A stretch of 64,000 nucleotides of DNA from the NCBI RefSeq assembly GCF_000733755.1, contig NZ_JPOF01000003.1:434001-498000 (forward strand), read 5' to 3'. The notes below the pieces were generated by a model. The model searched no databases. It was not told the origin of the DNA and saw only the letters and a program-made list of their open reading frames with translations. The position numbers and the translations under genes were made by a program. The stretch is from Lachnoclostridium phytofermentans. Its GTDB lineage: Bacteria > Bacillota > Clostridia > Lachnospirales > Lachnospiraceae. Of the stretch, positions 61,825 through 64,000 are shown piece after piece. The stretch's first letter is position 1. The number at the start of each line of letters is the position of its first letter.

Positions 61825-64000
61825 TTACATTTCTAATAATCTTTTTACTAAGGTGACCGCTTCCTGTGCATCTTTCGAATAACCATCGGCACCAATTTCG
61901 TCACAATAATCTTGTGTGATTACCGCACCTCCGATGATTACCTTTGCTTTTAAAGAAGCCTCATTTCTTAAAGTTACAACTTTTTTCATCTCAAGCATCG
62001 TTGTTGTCATTAGTGCAGAAAGAGCTATAATATCTGCCTCAACTTCTTTGGCAGTTTTTATGATTTTTTCTGATGATACATCTTTACCAAGGTCAATTAC
62101 AGTGAATCCATAATTCTTTAGCATTAATGCAACAAGATTTTTTCCAATGTCATGAATGTCTCCAGCAACCGTTGCGATTATAATAGTACCTGACTTTTCC
62201 TGTGAAGAATCCTTCTTTAACATAGGCTCCAAGTAATCGATGGCTGTCTTCATGGCCTCTGCTGATGCAATCAGTTGTGGCAAATAGTACTTTCCATTGT
62301 CAAAATATTGTCCTACTTGATTTATGGCAGGAATTAACATTGTGTCAAGTATTTCGGCTGCTTGGGTTTTATTATTAACCTCCTCTTCGACAAGAGATAA
62401 AATTTTTCTTTTATTACCTTTTATAACCGCTTCATAGATTGGAGAGTTTATGGATGAAGTTAAATTCTCATTGGAATTATCACTTGAATTTGAACTTAAA
62501 CTAGTTACATTATCAACCTCTTTACTGACTTTCTGCGCTACTTTTTTGGCTGTAGTGTCTGTTATTACCATAGGATGTGCAGTTACTCGTTCTATATAAC
62601 GAAGATCCGCCCCCTCTTTGTTACGAAGTAGGTCTGCCGAATAAGCAGTATTCATAAGAAGGTCTTGACTTGGATTTGCAATCGCCATCGTTAAACCCGC
62701 TTGAATTGCAAAGGATAAAAACGTAGCATTGACAAACTGACGCTCTGGCAATCCAAAAGAAATATTAGACAACCCAACAACAGTAGCAAGTGACAATTCC
62801 TCTTTACAATAACGGATTGTTTCCATTGTCTGTATGGCTGCTTCTTTATTTGCTCCAATCGTATTGACTAGCCCATCCACCACAATATCCTCATCCTCTA
62901 GCCCAATTTCTTTCGCTGCAGACACGATTGTGTTGATGATTTGCTTCTTTTCCCCTAAATCTTTTGGTAGTCCAGCATCAGATAATGGTAGCAAAATGAA
63001 CATCGCACCATATTTTTTTGCAATCGGCAGAAGTTTTTCAAATTTTTCTTTTTCTAATGAAATAGAATTTATAAGCGCACGACCCGGATATCTTCGAAGA
63101 GCAGCTTCTATAACAGAAACATGACTAGAATCAATACTAAGAGGTAGATTGGTTACTTGGAGAACTTCCTCTATTACCTTAAGCATCATCTCTTTTTCAT
63201 CGATACCATTCATACCCATATTAATATCTAAGATATCTGCGCCAAGTTCCTCCTGCTGGGCCGCCATCTCGCTAACTAGATCTAAAACCCCTTCCTTAAG
63301 TTGAGCTTGAAGTGCTTTTTTCCCTGTTGGATTTATTCGTTCTCCAACAACTAAAAAACGATCCTCCAGAGTAAATTCCATTGACCTTCGTTCTGTGGTT
63401 AAAACTCGTAGAGGTTTTTTATGAATCACTGGAACCCTATAAGACATTGCTAATTCGTTTAATAACTTAATATGCTTCGGTGTCGTTCCACAACATCCTC
63501 CAAGAATAGATACCCCAAGTTCTAAGAAAATCTTACAGCTTTCTGCAAATTCCTCTGCCCCCATGGTAAATACGGTCTTATCTTCCACAAGTTTTGGAAG
63601 TCCAGCATTTGGTTTTGCTATGAGTGCAACATTGGCAACTGGAAGCATCTGCTTGATTACTTCACTCATCTTCTCTGGCCCACTAGAACAATTTACACCA
63701 ATCGCATCTGCTCCTAAGCTTTGAAGCACGATCATTACGGTCTTAGGATCTGTTCCATATAGGGTTCGGTTATCCTCACCAAAGGTTAATGTTACCATGA
63801 CTGGTAACTCGCAAACTTCCTTGGCTGCTATCAATGCTGCTCGACATTCCTGTAGACTTAACATCGTCTCTATCACAAGCAAATCTACTCCTGCTGCAAC
63901 AAGATACCCAATCTGTTCTTTATAGATATCGATGAGTTCTTCGAAATCCATCTTTCCAAGTGGAGAAAGTTGCTCTCCTGTCATTGTGATATCTCCTGCA
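61825..64000 (-). CDS. metH: Cobalamin-dependent methionine synthase (MetH type), N-terminus beyond window
   Basis: The frame enters from the right edge, so the first 100 or so residues are missing; 725 residues are visible. The homocysteine-binding domain ends with the zinc motif SILGGCCGTTPKH (Cys-Cys); the pterin-binding domain has VGERINPTGKK and DILDINMGMNG; the cobalamin cap and binding domain has the DxHxxG motif in VAGDIHDIGKNLV (cobalamin His). The protein stops soon after the cobalamin domain, so the C-terminal SAM-dependent reactivation domain is absent, as in many anaerobes, where a separate protein may do this. It transfers a methyl group from methyltetrahydrofolate to homocysteine. 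Confidence 0.94.
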   Translation of the reverse strand, partial: AGDITMTGEQLSPLGKMDFEELIDIYKEQIGYLVAAGVDLLVIETMLSLQECRAALIAAKEVCELPVMVTLTFGEDNRTLYGTDPKTVMIVLQSLGADAIGVNCSSGPEKMSEVIKQMLPVANVALIAKPNAGLPKLVEDKTVFTMGAEEFAESCKIFLELGVSILGGCCGTTPKHIKLLNELAMSYRVPVIHKKPLRVLTTERRSMEFTLEDRFLVVGERINPTGKKALQAQLKEGVLDLVSEMAAQQEELGADILDINMGMNGIDEKEMMLKVIEEVLQVTNLPLSIDSSHVSVIEAALRRYPGRALINSISLEKEKFEKLLPIAKKYGAMFILLPLSDAGLPKDLGEKKQIINTIVSAAKEIGLEDEDIVVDGLVNTIGANKEAAIQTMETIRYCKEELSLATVVGLSNISFGLPERQFVNATFLSFAIQAGLTMAIANPSQDLLMNTAYSADLLRNKEGADLRYIERVTAHPMVITDTTAKKVAQKVSKEVDNVTSLSSNSSDNSNENLTSSINSPIYEAVIKGNKRKILSLVEEEVNNKTQAAEILDTMLIPAINQVGQYFDNGKYYLPQLIASAEAMKTAIDYLEPMLKKDSSQEKSGTIIIATVAGDIHDIGKNLVALMLKNYGFTVIDLGKDVSSEKIIKTAKEVEADIIALSALMTTTMLEMKKVVTLRNEASLKAKVIIGGAVITQDYCDEIGADGYSKDAQEAVTLVKRLLEM

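Noticed and set aside
1-64000. CRISPR array
   Set aside because: No set of regularly spaced identical repeats with unique spacers was seen; repeats found are in-frame coding repeats or dispersed palindromes.

Overview
The window is AT-rich and reads as the chromosome of a clostridial Firmicute. AGGAGG-type ribosome binding sites, LplABC-type sugar importers, YesM/YesN two-component regulation, a T-box, NrdR boxes and plant cell wall glycoside hydrolases (GH8, GH28) all fit a plant-fibre-degrading Lachnospiraceae species of the Lachnoclostridium (Clostridium) phytofermentans kind. The species is inferred from style and recall, not from a search. Most genes lie on the minus strand. There is one tRNA gene, no rRNA and no CRISPR array.

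Layout. 1-2.6 kb: the start of a very long coiled-coil protein that runs off the left edge, then a small zinc-ribbon membrane protein with its own promoter. 2.7-6.5 kb: a GpsA-like dehydrogenase, a GNAT acetyltransferase and an M3 oligopeptidase, separated by hairpin-rich gaps. 6.7-17.7 kb: a minus-strand locus for oligosaccharide sensing and use, in transcription order histidine kinase, AraC-type response regulator, sugar-binding lipoprotein, two permeases, GH8 exo-oligoxylanase and a chemoreceptor. 17.9-19.9 kb: a T-box with an ATG specifier in front of a zinc-rich MetRS. 20-27 kb: GH28 polygalacturonase, a small unknown protein, an AraC/GyrI regulator and a paired ABC exporter. 27.4-29.5 kb: a complete IS256-family element, a broken GNAT gene and a DUF1801 protein. 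29.7-33.1 kb: class I ribonucleotide reductase (nrdA-nrdB) behind two NrdR-box-like sites.

33.2-47.2 kb: a methyltransferase remnant, HD and VOC proteins, small unknown proteins, a lipoprotein with a duplicated domain, a FtsX/ATPase exporter with a divergent TetR regulator, a NimA-like flavoprotein, an esterase, an M13 peptidase and an APH-like kinase. 47.2-53 kb: a gene-poor stretch with relics, a geranylgeranyl-reductase-like flavoprotein, a DUF2975/XRE pair, a methyltransferase and two GNATs. 53-58.3 kb: accessory DNA at tRNA-Gly(GCC). A 23-bp copy of the tRNA 3' end lies 3.75 kb to the left of the tRNA, two decayed tyrosine integrases each end beside a copy, and the cargo comprises a PHP phosphatase and an unusual membrane protein ending in a NagZ-like GH3 domain. 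58.4-64 kb: nitroreductase, AraC regulator, AI-2E-type permease and a MetH-type methionine synthase cut by the right edge.

The most notable items are the tandem integration remnants and their membrane-GH3 cargo, the chemoreceptor next to the xylo-oligosaccharide operon, the 22-residue (66-bp) coiled-coil repeats at the left edge, and a family of dispersed short hairpins in intergenic regions.
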